Positions 1-11,796 of a stretch of DNA of 25,513 nt are shown here, piece by piece. Source of the DNA: Obelidium mucronatum (lineage: Eukaryota > Chytridiomycota > Chytridiomycetes > Chytridiales > Chytriomycetaceae); contig JAIVFH010000346.1 in NCBI GenBank assembly GCA_025765595.1, positions 1-25,513 on the forward strand. The letters run 5' to 3'. Made by a program: the position numbers and the translations under genes. Numbering within the stretch: the first letter of the stretch is position 1; each line of letters starts with the position of its first letter. The notes beneath the pieces are model-generated. The model saw only the letters and a list, made by a program, of their open reading frames with translations, was not told the origin of the DNA and ran no database searches.

Positions 1-296
1 ACGGGGTCCCACGCCTCGCTCTGCAGCAGGTCCTTCAGCTGGTTCGAGTCCGCCGCGTCCGGACGGAACACGGCGAACGAGGCGCAGGCGGCGCCGGCGA
101 ACGCCTGGCCGAAGAACTTGTCGTCGTCCTCGGGGTCCTTCGAGGTGTCCTTGTCTCTGCCGTCCTTCTCCTTGAACAGCGACAGCGACGCCAGCGACGC
201 AAAGCTGGACGACCGCGAGCTGCCGTCGAACGAAAGCAGCCGCGTGCGGCGGGGCGACGGCGCGCGGCTGTCGTCCTTTTCCTTTTCCTTCGTCAT
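1..296 (-). CDS. Unrecognised protein, 5' end only
   Basis: A reading frame on the minus strand starts with ATG at 296 and stays open to the window edge (98 codons plus two bases), so the gene continues to the left. The N-terminus is polar and charged (starts MTKEKEKDDSRAPSPRR), with a serine-rich patch (SSRSSSFASLASLSLF) and then an acidic/lysine stretch. The last visible part, FGQAFAGAACASFAVFRPDA, looks more like the beginning of a folded domain. Base composition is very GC-rich with G/C at most third positions, unlike the AT-rich DNA just upstream at 297-1000. I do not recognise the family. The open frame, codon bias and abrupt composition change at the ATG support a real gene; the function is unknown. 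Confidence 0.6.
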   Translation of the reverse strand, partial: MTKEKEKDDSRAPSPRRTRLLSFDGSSRSSSFASLASLSLFKEKDGRDKDTSKDPEDDDKFFGQAFAGAACASFAVFRPDAADSNQLKDLLQSEAWDP

Positions 297-1982
297 TTTG
301 GGGAAAAATTATATTTCAATTTGATGTGCGCTGTGATTTAATCAAACGTTGCCAATGCCAACAACACATCCACTGCTGCGTGCACACTCGTGCAAAACTG
401 ATCTGTATTCTGATCTGATTCAACTGGGGTAGCTGCAGCTGCTCCCAGGCTTCTTGGCAGATCAGCGGTTGAGTAACCATTGGCTTGACGGTGCTTCAAC
501 AACATTCATCCGCAAGCCAATGTACATCAATTTACCGCGCTATAAAGATAAGGCTCCAATGAGTTTGCTTGCTGCAGCAATCTTACACGCTACTTTTCTT
601 GATTTGGCATCATGTATTTCAAGTTGAGGTGGAACTATAAGCCACAGATACTGTATCGCAAAGACACATACGACCTTAGACACATGCATGGAATCATGTT
701 TGCAATCTTAAATTCCTAAAAGCACCTCAATCGCAAAACTGTCAATCAACGTCAAAATTAGCCTGCCATACAAAATGGGACTCTCATTTAACTCTTTGAA
801 TTGATTAATTGTGTCTGATGCGTCTGACTTCTTGGCCACCACATGTCAACACATTCTTCCAATTATTAAATTGTATTTATTTCAGAAATAAAACAAACGA
901 ATTAGTTTATTTACATGAAGCAAAAACACTGACTGTTTCTGTCCTATATCTCACATCATTGCTTTGAAAACTGGTTCACTTTAACAGAGTGTAGCAAATT
1001 GAAATTTCTACGCTCTATTAATTACGCTTTTATCTTGTAGTTACACTGTTGGCTGTGGGTGGAGTGGCGCGATAGCCCTTTTTGGGTGGTTTTGTTTACA
1101 CTTTTTAAAATTTCTAATTTATAGATTTGATTATAGTCCTGAAAAATAGACATACATGTTGCTGGTGTTATTGAGGTCTTGTTGCCATCGGTGAATGCAA
1201 CCACTTTCGAACATAAAGCCATTTGCACTTGCCACCCATCTGATCGACTATTCAAACTCATTACGCTTTCCAAGTTATACATATGCAATCAAAATCTGTG
1301 AGTGGTTGGTTTTCGGCTTAAGGTCCTCTCACCTCATCCGAAAACGTTGAGACTCAGCGGTTTCCAATGAATACCGATTAAGTCACGGACGTATTTTTAA
1401 GTTTCTAAAACAGTCTGAGCTCTAGTTTGCCCGCATTTATGGAGCCTGCTCATCACAGCGTCGCGTTTCAGATGACCAGAAGTCACAAAGCAGTCTCCGA
1501 CAAATAGACTGTTTCGAAAATTAAATAAAATATTTAGGGGAAGTATTTGTAGTAACTGCTGATCTCTGTATTTGATGGGGGTCTTCTCATCTGTCGCACT
1601 GCAGTGCAGACCGAGTTGGTTAGGGAGGCCACCCCACACGCTCGCTGATACTCTCTAAAACATATTAACTATAGTTTATTTTGTCGAAGCCATTGTGTGC
1701 AGCTGCTGAGGGCCTCGAGATGCTGATGCTGTAGTCAGGGCACTTTGCTCCAAAATGCGAGAAATACTTTTCCAACACAAACAACAACAAGAACACAAAC
1801 CAAGCTGTTTTCAACATTTGAAAAGCGCATTAGAACTGCAGTAACGCGTTTTGTTAGTTTGCAATAATCTCCGACGCGTTCTGAAGAGTGGTTACCCCGT
1901 TTTCCGGTACAAGTTCAGATTTCAAGACCCGCCACCAAAAATTGTCCGAATTGTCAAATATCTGAAAAAAAGCGGAAAAAGG

Positions 1983-2060
1983 TATAAATAGGCAGCGTAT
2001 TCCCCCCTCTTTTCATCTCACACTTCTTCTCTCCTTCAAAACTCCTCTCTCTCTCTCTCG
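1983..2060 (+). promoter_or_regulatory. TATA-like core promoter with pyrimidine-rich start region
   Basis: TATAAATA at 1983-1990 is followed about 10-70 bp downstream by a strong C/T-rich tract ending in a (CT)n run. TATA plus a downstream pyrimidine tract is typical of strong fungal promoters. The transcript it would drive is not obvious: the following 500 bp hold direct repeats and no long reading frame, so the product could be a non-coding RNA or a gene with a long leader. The strand is inferred from element order. Confidence 0.4.
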
Positions 2061-2161
2061 TCAATACTTGGAAACTGGAAGAAAAGCACCTCTATCCGAA
2101 ACTACTTTCAGTCCGAGACTCTCTTCAGCTCGCCCGACAACTCAGTCGAAAAAAAATTCGT

Positions 2162-2189
2162 AAAAGGTGTAAAAGGTGTACTTTTGGGT
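2162..2189 (+). repeat. 28-bp direct repeat, copy A
   Basis: Exact 28-bp match to 2388-2415. The unit contains a double AAAAGGTGT followed by a CTTTTGGGT tail, so AAAAG and CTTTT can pair across GTGTA. It lies just downstream of the 1983 promoter. The flanks also look related, with the string GACTCTCTTCA before copy A and again at 2260, as if an ancestral block had been duplicated and then diverged. Confidence 0.75.
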
Positions 2190-2387
2190 CTCTATTTTTG
2201 CATTGGATGGGTTGAGTTGGAGTGTAAAGTGTTGTCTCCTGTCCTTCTCCTCTCCAAGACTCTCTTCAACTCACCGAGAACATTATCAAAGTGTTTTTGG
2301 TTGAGTTGTAGTGTAAAGGTTGTCTTCTTACTCCATACTTCCCTCTACGACTCCATCGAGAGCACAATCAAAAAGTAATCAATCCCC

Positions 2388-2415
2388 AAAAGGTGTAAAA
2401 GGTGTACTTTTGGGT
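2388..2415 (+). repeat. 28-bp direct repeat, copy B
   Basis: Second exact copy of the 28-bp unit at 2162, 226 bp downstream. Here the preceding bases extend the inverted repeat to CCCAAAAG ... CTTTTGGG (arms 8 bp, loop 14 bp), so a transcript from this strand could form a hairpin. No mobile-element genes or terminal repeats were found around it. Confidence 0.75.
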
Positions 2416-2667
2416 TTCGATGATGTGTCTTTTGGTGGAGATGGCAAAGTATCATTTTTTGCAAATTTGAATAATGTATTTATTTTGGGAAGGACGCGAT
2501 CAAAAAAAGGTAATGGCGGGATTTTTGGGTTCAGGGCCTCCTCGTGGCTCCCGCTGGTAACAGGGTTTCACCCTGGCTGACACTGAACCTCCTTCGATTC
2601 TTTGTTTACTTTTCTCTTATTCTTTGTTGTTTATTTTCAATAAATTCCAATAAAAATACTTTACCCT

Positions 2668-2925
2668 ATGTTTTACGCTGTTCTCGCGACAACAAAGCAG
2701 CAACAGCAGGAGATGCGCGGCGCTGGCCTGGCAATAACCGATGCAGATGCGTTCGCCGAAGAGCGCGGCGGTGAAGAGAATTCCGTGAGTTGCTGGATCT
2801 GTTGTTTTCCAATATAGACTGTTTTAATGAAAGGACGGAATAGCGCAATCTGGTGCCCTCAATTCGGCAAATTCGCGTTCAACGAAACACTTGCTCTTGA
2901 TTTATCGACCGACTCTCCAGACTGA
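2668..2925 (+). CDS. Doubtful two-exon mini-gene
   Basis: ATG at 2668 opens a frame of 39 codons (contains LAITDADAFAEERGGEENS) that reaches a good donor, GTGAGT, at 2785. A possible acceptor at 2817 (AATATAG) gives a 33-nt intron and continues in phase 0 for 35 codons to TGA at 2923-2925, a 74-aa product. For: locally raised GC, a codon-like pattern, a consensus donor and frame agreement. Against: the intron is shorter than any other here, the product is tiny and I recognise no family. It could also be an isolated first exon or chance. Confidence 0.2.
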
Positions 2926-3109
2926 TGTTAAATACTATTGAAGTCTTTCAACTATTGCTATCGATTGTGTTCTTTGGAAATTACGAACCTCTTTGGGTTC
3001 CTAAATTCGGTTTGTGGTTTCATTACCATACGCAGTTATACCGCATTTCGACGCACTCGAAAAATTACATCCCAAGTCTATACAAATACAACCAACTAAT
3101 TTCTTTAAT

Positions 3110-6100
3110 TTATTTACACGAAGTAGAAACAGCGACTTTCTCCCTCAGTATATCTAAAGCAGATTCCATACCTTCCTGTCTCCCATTAAACCTCTCCAAA
3201 TGCTCAATCGCTTTGGCTATTGTTTTCCTATATTTTTCCTCCCTGCCAATGTGTTTTAATCTAGAGTTTTCGAGGCGGTGAATCACGTCCGTAAACTGAT
3301 TTCGCAACTCTTGCAACGAATTCTCCTTTTCCTCAATGACTCGACGAGAGTGGAAATAATCTGATCTCAAGCGATCATTTGCTGAAACTAAGCTTGCCGG
3401 GTCGTCAACAATAGGCGTTATTGGAGACTGAGATGAGAAATAAAAAAGTAAATCCCTTATAATTTCACGCCTTCAAGAAAAACATACCATCACTTTGCTT
3501 TCCTTAAGGTTCTGTACATGCTTTTCTGAAATTTCAAGTTGTCGTTTCGTCATACTGGTGATGAATTATAAGTAACCAAAACAAAGCTGCTTTCGACCAA
3601 AACTTACTTCAACTCTTCTTCGAGATTCCGAAGCTTTTCATCCAAAACTTTGCGCTCATTATGCCTCTGTTTCTGGATTTCAGCAATCTCATGCTCTAGC
3701 GTTTGACACTCATGATTCAAACTCTCTCCGAACCGAATCTTATCCTTATACAGAGCCTCCCGGGCAGCAGCTTCCGTCAAGTCTTCCTCTGCCTCCTTCA
3801 ACCGCTGCCGCGTCTCGCTTTCAACTTGCTCCAGCTTTTTAAACTGCTGCACAACTTGCTCACAGTACTCCTTCTCGTTTTCCAATTCAGATTTAACCTT
3901 CTCCAGATCCATCTCGATACCATGAATCTCCTTCTTGTATCTATCAATATCTCTCCGCGCCTCTTGCACTTGCTCTTCCCGTTTATCCAACTCCAAACGC
4001 AAGTCTTCCAACTCCGCCTGTGTACACAAGTGCTCATTCTTGATTACAAATACTTGGTTTCGCAAACCTTCGAGTTCTTGCGCGTGAGTAGATTGGGCTG
4101 TTTGAGTTTCTGCAAGTTCTTGGTTTGACAGCTCAAGTTGAGTTTTGAGTTTCTTTTGCAGTTGGGTGGCTTTTTTGATGATTTCTTCAAATCTCTTCAA
4201 GCGGTCGAGTATGGCGGTGAATTTGACGGCGTATTGACTGTGACTTCATTTAAGAAAAGTTTCAAAACACTCAAAGTGGGTAAGACTTACGCAGACTCGA
4301 TTTGGAAGGCATCCTCAACGGCTCTCAGTGAGTCAATAAAGTACTCGCGGATTTTTTGGAAATCTTCCAAACTAGAACGAATGCGTTGCTTGAGAATGTA
4401 AACATCTTTGACTTGATTCAGATCCTGACCCAGAAAAAAAAATATATCAACAGCCACCAAAAACAAAAGACCACGCCTCACCATTTCAGGCAACCCCAAC
4501 ACAGTATTAATCCAACTCAAAACATCCCTAAAAGATTCCACATGATCATTCTCATGACTCCCCCATTCCTCTCGTTCTTGCTGAAGCCTCTGTACCATTT
4601 GAAACAACTCCTCCCGATCCTTTACAACCTGCTCCAACTCCTTCTCCAACGCCCTCCCTTCTTCAGAAATCCTCTCATTCTCTTCAGTAAATCTTCTCTG
4701 CGCTTCCTGATGCATCGAAACCCTCGCCTCCAACTCTCCCTTTAGCCGCCCTACTTCTCCACTCAACCCAGCAACCTCTACCTGATACCCACTAACGCGT
4801 TCATTCAGCTCTCGTTCTCCCTCCTTCATGAATCGTCGCTCATCCTCCAAACACCGTCTCCACCGCTCTTCACATTCTCGAAGAGCGCGTTCCGTAGCTT
4901 CCGTGTCCCGCGCGGAGGCAGCTTCTCGCGCGTTTTTCTCGGCACGCCATCTCTCCTCGATTTCACAGAGCTTCCGGGTTTGTGTTTCAAGTTCGTGTTT
5001 GAGGAGTGTCATTTCGGTGGCGGCGATTTCGGAGAGGCGTTCAAAGTCGCTGATTTGTTGGCGGTAGAGGTCAAGTTCTGTAGAGTGCTGGGCGCGCAGT
5101 TTCATTATTTCTATTCCTGGGGACTTATATTATAAAAAGAAGAGGGAAAAAATGGCATTCTTTTAGTTTTAAAGAATATAAGGAAAGAAGGAGAAATAGA
5201 ATCAGTAAGATGAAAGAACCTTGGCTTTGTTACGCGCTTGAATCATTTGTTCCAGCTCGTGCGCCTTCTCTTGAGCTAGTTTCGAGAAATGGTCATGCAA
5301 ATCAGAGATTTCTTTTTCATGCTGATTCTGCTTTTCAAAGTGTCCTGCTTGTAGGTTATTGATTTGTTTTGTGGATTCCATCAGTTGATGTTGGAGCTGT
5401 ATTTGGAATGGTTTTGAAAAAAACGGAACTGGATATTTGTCTTTTTTTTCCCCCCTCCTTACATTCTTCATTCTCTCAGAATGCTCGCCTGCTTGCTGTT
5501 GCATCTTATGAATTCGGTCTTTGGAGTCAGCAAGATCAATCGAAAGGTTGTGGATCGTGACTTGGAGGGCGTTTTCTTGTTGGGACTTCTCTTCTAGAGA
5601 TTGCTTCAGTTGTAATATTTCGGTTTTCAAGTCTGCTGTAATCAAGTCGTCATTGTCGCGAGACTAGTGTAAGAAGTGGACGATGTTGGTACTCAGTTAA
5701 GAAGAACAACGAAAACGCGTGACGTAATAAGATACCTTGAGTTTCATCTTGAGTCCTTCAATATCACGGGCATTTGATTCTAGCTTGGAGAGGGTGCGTT
5801 CATGTGCTTGCGTTGTCTGCATAAAAGGGTTGCAGAGAGATTACATAACTTTTCCGAAAAAAAAAATTGACTGGATACTTACTTCTTTTAGAGCAGCTTC
5901 CAAGCCAAGCTTGGACCCTTTAAGCTCGTGAACGTCTTCAATGGCTGTAGACAACTTTTTCCGCAACTCAGCGCATTCCTGATTTCAAGTTATTATAAAC
6001 TTGCCGATGTTATGTCCAGTTGTTTTTTGGCTTACTTTCTGAGCAGCCGAGAGATCTTGGCTTGAAACCTTCAATGACTCGACAGTTTTATTCAAGTTCT

Positions 6101-7068
6101 CCCGAAGCTGGGCATTTTCGGCAGAGAGCTCGTTCGTTTTAGATTCCAGTGTTTTGTTGTTGGAAATCAAGTCTACAATTCGGGATTTGACTGCTGCGAC
6201 TCCTTTTTGTTTCTACAGAAGGCAAGTTAGAAAATAAAGTAAAAAAAAAGAGCGACCTCCCCCACATACCGGCAAATTCGATTCTGCAAGCTTGGAATTC
6301 GATTCAGAAGTTGCGAGACTCTGTAATTCAAGATCAACGGCTTTGGCATCATCCGCAATAGATTTAAATTCGCGAGCCTCCTACAAAAAAAAAAAAAAAA
6401 CGCAGATTGAAAAAAATGAAGCGTGTAAGATCATTTGATAATCAGAGGGAAAGCTTCAAAATCTGTACCGTTCGTAATTGTTCAATCTCAAATTCTAGTT
6501 GTTTGTTGAGCGCGTTTGAAGTCGCATAGTCATCCATCGCCTTTTTGCAGTTGTTCCTTTCATCCATGAGATCCAGCTCTAGTTCTTCAATCTCGGCTTG
6601 GAACTTTAGAATAATGTTTTCCTTGGACTTTTTCTGTGATGGTCATGGTTGGGCATGAATTCAGACATGACACGGACGTTCTAAGAACAAAACTGCTCAC
6701 CCCATCACCATCCACACAAAAGGACTCGAGCCTCTCCTCCAAAAAGAATATCCGCAGCTTAAGATTAAAGTTTTCTTTTTTGAGGTCATCCAGAATCTAC
6801 TTCCACCGCATTAGTCTGTCTGTCGAAAGTTGACGGCAAATTAAAGCACTTCAAACCCACATACCTTGTCCCGCTCTTTGACCCCGAGCCCCTTCTCAGG
6901 CGCCGTTACAGCATCCAACAACATCTCTTCACTTGCATCGACAAACTCGTCGCGTTGGAGTTGCTGTGGCGGCGTACTCGATGTAGTCGCATCAAACACA
7001 AATGAATTCTCGTCAAAGTCTTCTTTTAAAGAAGAAAACTCGTTTGGGCGAAACATTGACGAAAGCAT
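3110..7068 (-). CDS. CM1-motif coiled-coil protein (centrosomin/CDK5RAP2/Mto1-like gamma-tubulin complex tether)
   Basis: Fourteen exons: 7068-6865, 6796-6701, 6633-6469, 6380-6270, 6212-6036, 5978-5883, 5816-5736, 5663-5463, 5396-5220, 5087-4482, 4424-4291, 4237-3608, 3554-3488 and 3427-3110. Together they give 3063 nt and 1020 aa with every phase closing. Residues 75-91 read KENFNLKLRIFFLEERL, and the next exon continues with an ILKFQAEIEELELDL-type stretch. This is the centrosomin N-terminal motif 1 (CM1), which in known proteins binds and activates gamma-tubulin ring complexes at centrosomes or spindle pole bodies. The rest is almost continuous coiled coil. The acidic first 68 residues are poorly conserved in type. 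The weakest junction is exon 9-10: its donor GTTCTT is unusual and the acceptor at 5088 was chosen because it is in frame. The 57-nt intron 4425-4481 is itself open in frame. The gene is divergent from KATNAL2, and a basal-body or spindle-pole role is inferred. Confidence 0.85.
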
Positions 7069-7145
7069 CAACGTTTTTTCCTGATTTGTGACTGTGTGTT
7101 TGTGTGGCTATTTTATTGAAAACCAAAAAATATAATACTTCAAGA
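7069..7145. promoter_or_regulatory. 77-bp divergent promoter region, CM1 gene / KATNAL2
   Basis: The ATGs of the CM1 gene (-) and KATNAL2 (+) are only 77 bp apart, so both promoters and 5' leaders must share this AT-rich segment. No clear TATA box is seen. The arrangement suggests co-expression of two microtubule regulators. Confidence 0.55.
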
Positions 7146-9406
<2,261 letters not shown>

Positions 9407-9826
9407 AATAAGAACATGATCTAAAAAATCTCGTGCTTTTGATTGACTCCTAACCGCATTCTTTGGAAAACTTGACTGGAGTTATCGCCAAAAAAAAATA
9501 GTTCCAGTCGTGTGCACGCTGGAATTTTACAGATTTCAGGGAGGTTGAAGGATGTGGGTGGCCTTTAGATGCACATAATAACCGAGAATACCCAGATTGC
9601 GATTATAAACTATGCCAATAGCGGCGTATAGCTATTGTTGCTCAATTTGCTCAAAAATACAGGCAGGCAGGCTTATCAGATTCAAATACTTCGACAAGAA
9701 TGCGTAAATTCAACTTAGATACACAATCAAATCATAGCATCATTCTCTTTCAATTTCACCAGTTTCTTGCAGGTTTCTTGTGAATTCTGTATTTACAGTT
9801 ATCAATCCCTCAAAAACGTCTTGAAA
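9407..9826. other. Intergenic spacer KATNAL2 / CAPB
   Basis: 420 bp of AT-rich sequence between the KATNAL2 stop and the capping-protein start. It presumably holds the KATNAL2 3' end and the capping-protein promoter. I see no reading frame, repeat or RNA gene in it. Confidence 0.6.
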
Positions 9827-10909
9827 ATGGAGGTTGACCCATTTGACCTATCCCTCGATTTAATGCGCCGCCTATCGCCGCAAAACACGGCTTCAAATCT
9901 GCAAAGACTTGTCAAGCTCGTTGGGCCCGACTTGGAAGATGAACTGTTGAGTGCCGTCGACCAGCCACTTCAGCAGGCAAAGTGTCCAGTTACGGGACGA
10001 GACTACCTCCGATGCGACTACAACAGAGACGAGCAATCGTACCGGTTTGTTTGTTTTATGATGATGATGATGACGATGATGGTGGAACTGTGGTTGCTGA
10101 ATGCTGTTGGTTTTAGATCTCCATGGTCGAATGAATACGACCCGCCTCTTGCCGATGGAACTCATCCATCCACGCGTTTGCGCAAGTTGGAAGTCGCTGC
10201 AAACGATGCCTTTGATGTGTACCGCGAACTGTACGATTGTTTACTGTTCTGTGTTGTTTAGAAAAAAGAGACCCTCTCATTTGTCTCAATTGTTAGATAC
10301 TATGAAGGCGGGATTTCTTCAGTCTACTTGTGGGACACGGATGAAAAAGATGTCTTTGCAGGCGTGATTCTGATCAAGAAGGGTATGTTGCATACTCTTG
10401 AAAAAAAAACTGGTGTCTCTAAGACTCTAACATCACCCAAGTCAACAACGATGAAACGGCCGATAATGGATCTTGGGACTCCATTCACGTTGTTGAAGTT
10501 CAAGAAAAGGGTCGTGCCGCTCACTACAAACTGACGTCAACTGTGATTCTCCAGCTTCTGCATGGAAAACAAGAAATCGGAGAACTGAATTTAAGTGGAA
10601 ACATGACGAGACAGGTACGGGAATGCCCCATCCAGATGATTCCGCATTGCATTTTTTTGATTGGTGCCTCTTTTTATTCGATAGGCTGAACATGATCTTC
10701 CAATTGAGGATCAAAACTCTCACGTTGCAAACATTGGGCGTATTATTGAAGACATGGAACTCAAGATGCGGAATTCGTTGCACGAAATCTACTTTGGAAA
10801 GACAAAGGACATTGCTAATGATTTGAGAAGCGTGCAATCATTGGCAGAAGCAAAGAAACAGGCCAACATCCAAGCAGAATTGGTTGGTAAACTGTTGAGT
10901 CGCAAGTAA
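9827..10909 (+). CDS. CAPB: F-actin-capping protein subunit beta
   Basis: Five exons, 9827-10044, 10117-10230, 10297-10382, 10442-10614 and 10685-10909, give 816 nt and 271 aa, the usual length for this family. Recognisable blocks are [15 protein letters not shown] near the start, [18 protein letters not shown], the [13 protein letters not shown] block, and the C-terminal actin-binding tentacle region with [18 protein letters not shown]. Capping protein caps actin filament barbed ends as an alpha/beta heterodimer, in cortical actin patches and in dynactin. Intron 1 carries a (GAT)n-like run. The 3' end is only 28 bp from the stop of the convergent OB-fold gene, so their 3' UTRs very likely overlap. 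Confidence 0.95.
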
Positions 10910-10937
10910 ATGAAGCCGCAATTGTTCCAAAAAAAAT

Positions 10938-11720
10938 CTATTGATGAAATGACTCTGGTTTTGCTATTAACCGGTTTTTATCGTCCACTTGATACTCTCT
11001 GTCAACACGTTGAAATAATGAACAGCGTTGAACTACTCGGTCGGCCCATCGAAGACGCAGCATAAAATCTTCTGGCATCAGAAGCGATACTCCTAGAACT
11101 GTTTCTAAAGCTTGGCGAGTGGCAGTGATTTTATGGAGTTGGTTTCCTTGTTGAATTGTTGTGGTAAACAATTCCGCATTGGCGAACGACGGCATCATAA
11201 CTGCTTGCAATGAATCAACACAAGGATCCTTGATGGTCAATTTCCCAGTAATATCTGTCAAACAGGTGCGTTTCCGTTTGTTGTGGATGCCTGCTGAGTC
11301 AGCCTTGTCAATGTCTTGCTCGCTGTGGACTCTCAGTGCCCGCAGAAACGGATCACCCGCCGACCACGCAACAAGCTCGCGCAGCTGCTTCTGCAGGGGA
11401 AGCGGCAGCGGGTCCGCGCCCGTGGCGCCGCGGGCGTGCAGCGAGGAGACGACAGTCACGCGCGCCGCTGTTGGCGCGGCGAGGCTTGCGGCGCGCCGAA
11501 ACTCGCGCGTCTCGGCGCCGCAAACGAGGACGACGTCGCCGGCGCGTGCGGGGTGCGCCGCGCGCTGCCCAAACAGGCGCAGCGACACGCTGGCCGCAGA
11601 CGCGTCGCGCAGCTGCAGAACCTGCAGCGACCGCACGACTTGGCGCGCTTCGACGACAAACGCAAGCAGCGGCGGCAGCGGCGCGAGGCGCGGCGCCGCA
11701 AGGGCGTCTGCGAGGTTCAT
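10938..11720 (-). CDS. Putative OB-fold protein (MEIOB/SHLD2-like resemblance)
   Basis: Uninterrupted 260-codon frame with ATG at 11720 and stop at 10938, and no intron. The N-terminal half has alternating hydrophobic strands (LQVLQLRDASAASVSLRLFG, then AGDVVLVCGAETREF and ARVTVVS) that read like a five-stranded OB barrel with the typical GDVVLV step. The C-terminal part (ATRQALETVLGVSLLMPEDF, then a W-x-x-RVVQRCSLF segment) resembles the end of single-strand-DNA-binding OB folds of the MEIOB/SHLD2 kind. No zinc site is seen. I infer a nucleic-acid-binding role, but the family is a guess. Codons 1-130 are extremely GC-rich and codons from about 150 on are AT-rich, a sharp change inside one exon. 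It is divergent from channel copy 1 (76 bp) and convergent with CAPB. Confidence 0.6.
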   Translation of the reverse strand: MNLADALAAPRLAPLPPLLAFVVEARQVVRSLQVLQLRDASAASVSLRLFGQRAAHPARAGDVVLVCGAETREFRRAASLAAPTAARVTVVSSLHARGATGADPLPLPLQKQLRELVAWSAGDPFLRALRVHSEQDIDKADSAGIHNKRKRTCLTDITGKLTIKDPCVDSLQAVMMPSFANAELFTTTIQQGNQLHKITATRQALETVLGVSLLMPEDFMLRLRWADRVVQRCSLFQRVDREYQVDDKNRLIAKPESFHQ

Positions 11721-11796
11721 TTAAAAGCGGTTGGTTTTAGAAGCATCAAATAAGCATCTTGTCTGACAGTCTGACTCTGACAAATCCAAAATTACA
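11721..11796. promoter_or_regulatory. 76-bp divergent promoter region, OB-fold gene / channel copy 1
   Basis: Only 76 bp separate the start codons of the OB-fold gene (-) and channel copy 1 (+). It contains a CTGACAGTCTGACTCTGACA-type short repeat (about 11762-11781, TCTGAC units) but no evident TATA box. It must serve as leader and promoter for both directions. Confidence 0.4.

Larger units (their letters stand above)
297..3109. other. Long gene-poor intergenic region
   Basis: About 2.8 kb between the start of the left-edge gene and the 3' end of the CM1 gene. It is AT-rich with no long convincing reading frame and no tRNA-like structure that I could find. It contains a TATA-like promoter near 1983, a 28-bp exact direct repeat (2162 and 2388), a small hairpin (CAGGG-TTTCA-CCCTG at 2561-2575) and a doubtful two-exon mini-gene (2668-2925). 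297-1980 shows nothing I can name beyond a TATA-like string near 541 and short frames at chance level. Confidence 0.6.

Noticed and set aside
612..719. 35-codon frame from ATG 612 downstream of a TATA-like string at 541
   Set aside because: Short, AT-rich and without recognisable features; TATA-like strings are expected by chance in this composition.
1397..1639. 80-codon minus-strand frame in the left intergenic region
   Set aside because: Isolated, no codon bias, no family resemblance, no supporting splice sites or promoter; chance length for this region.
11161..11753. Several open frames on the plus strand opposite the OB-fold gene
   Set aside because: They lie in the GC-rich part where stops are rare, give Arg/Ala-rich low-complexity products and are antisense to a frame with OB-like strand pattern.
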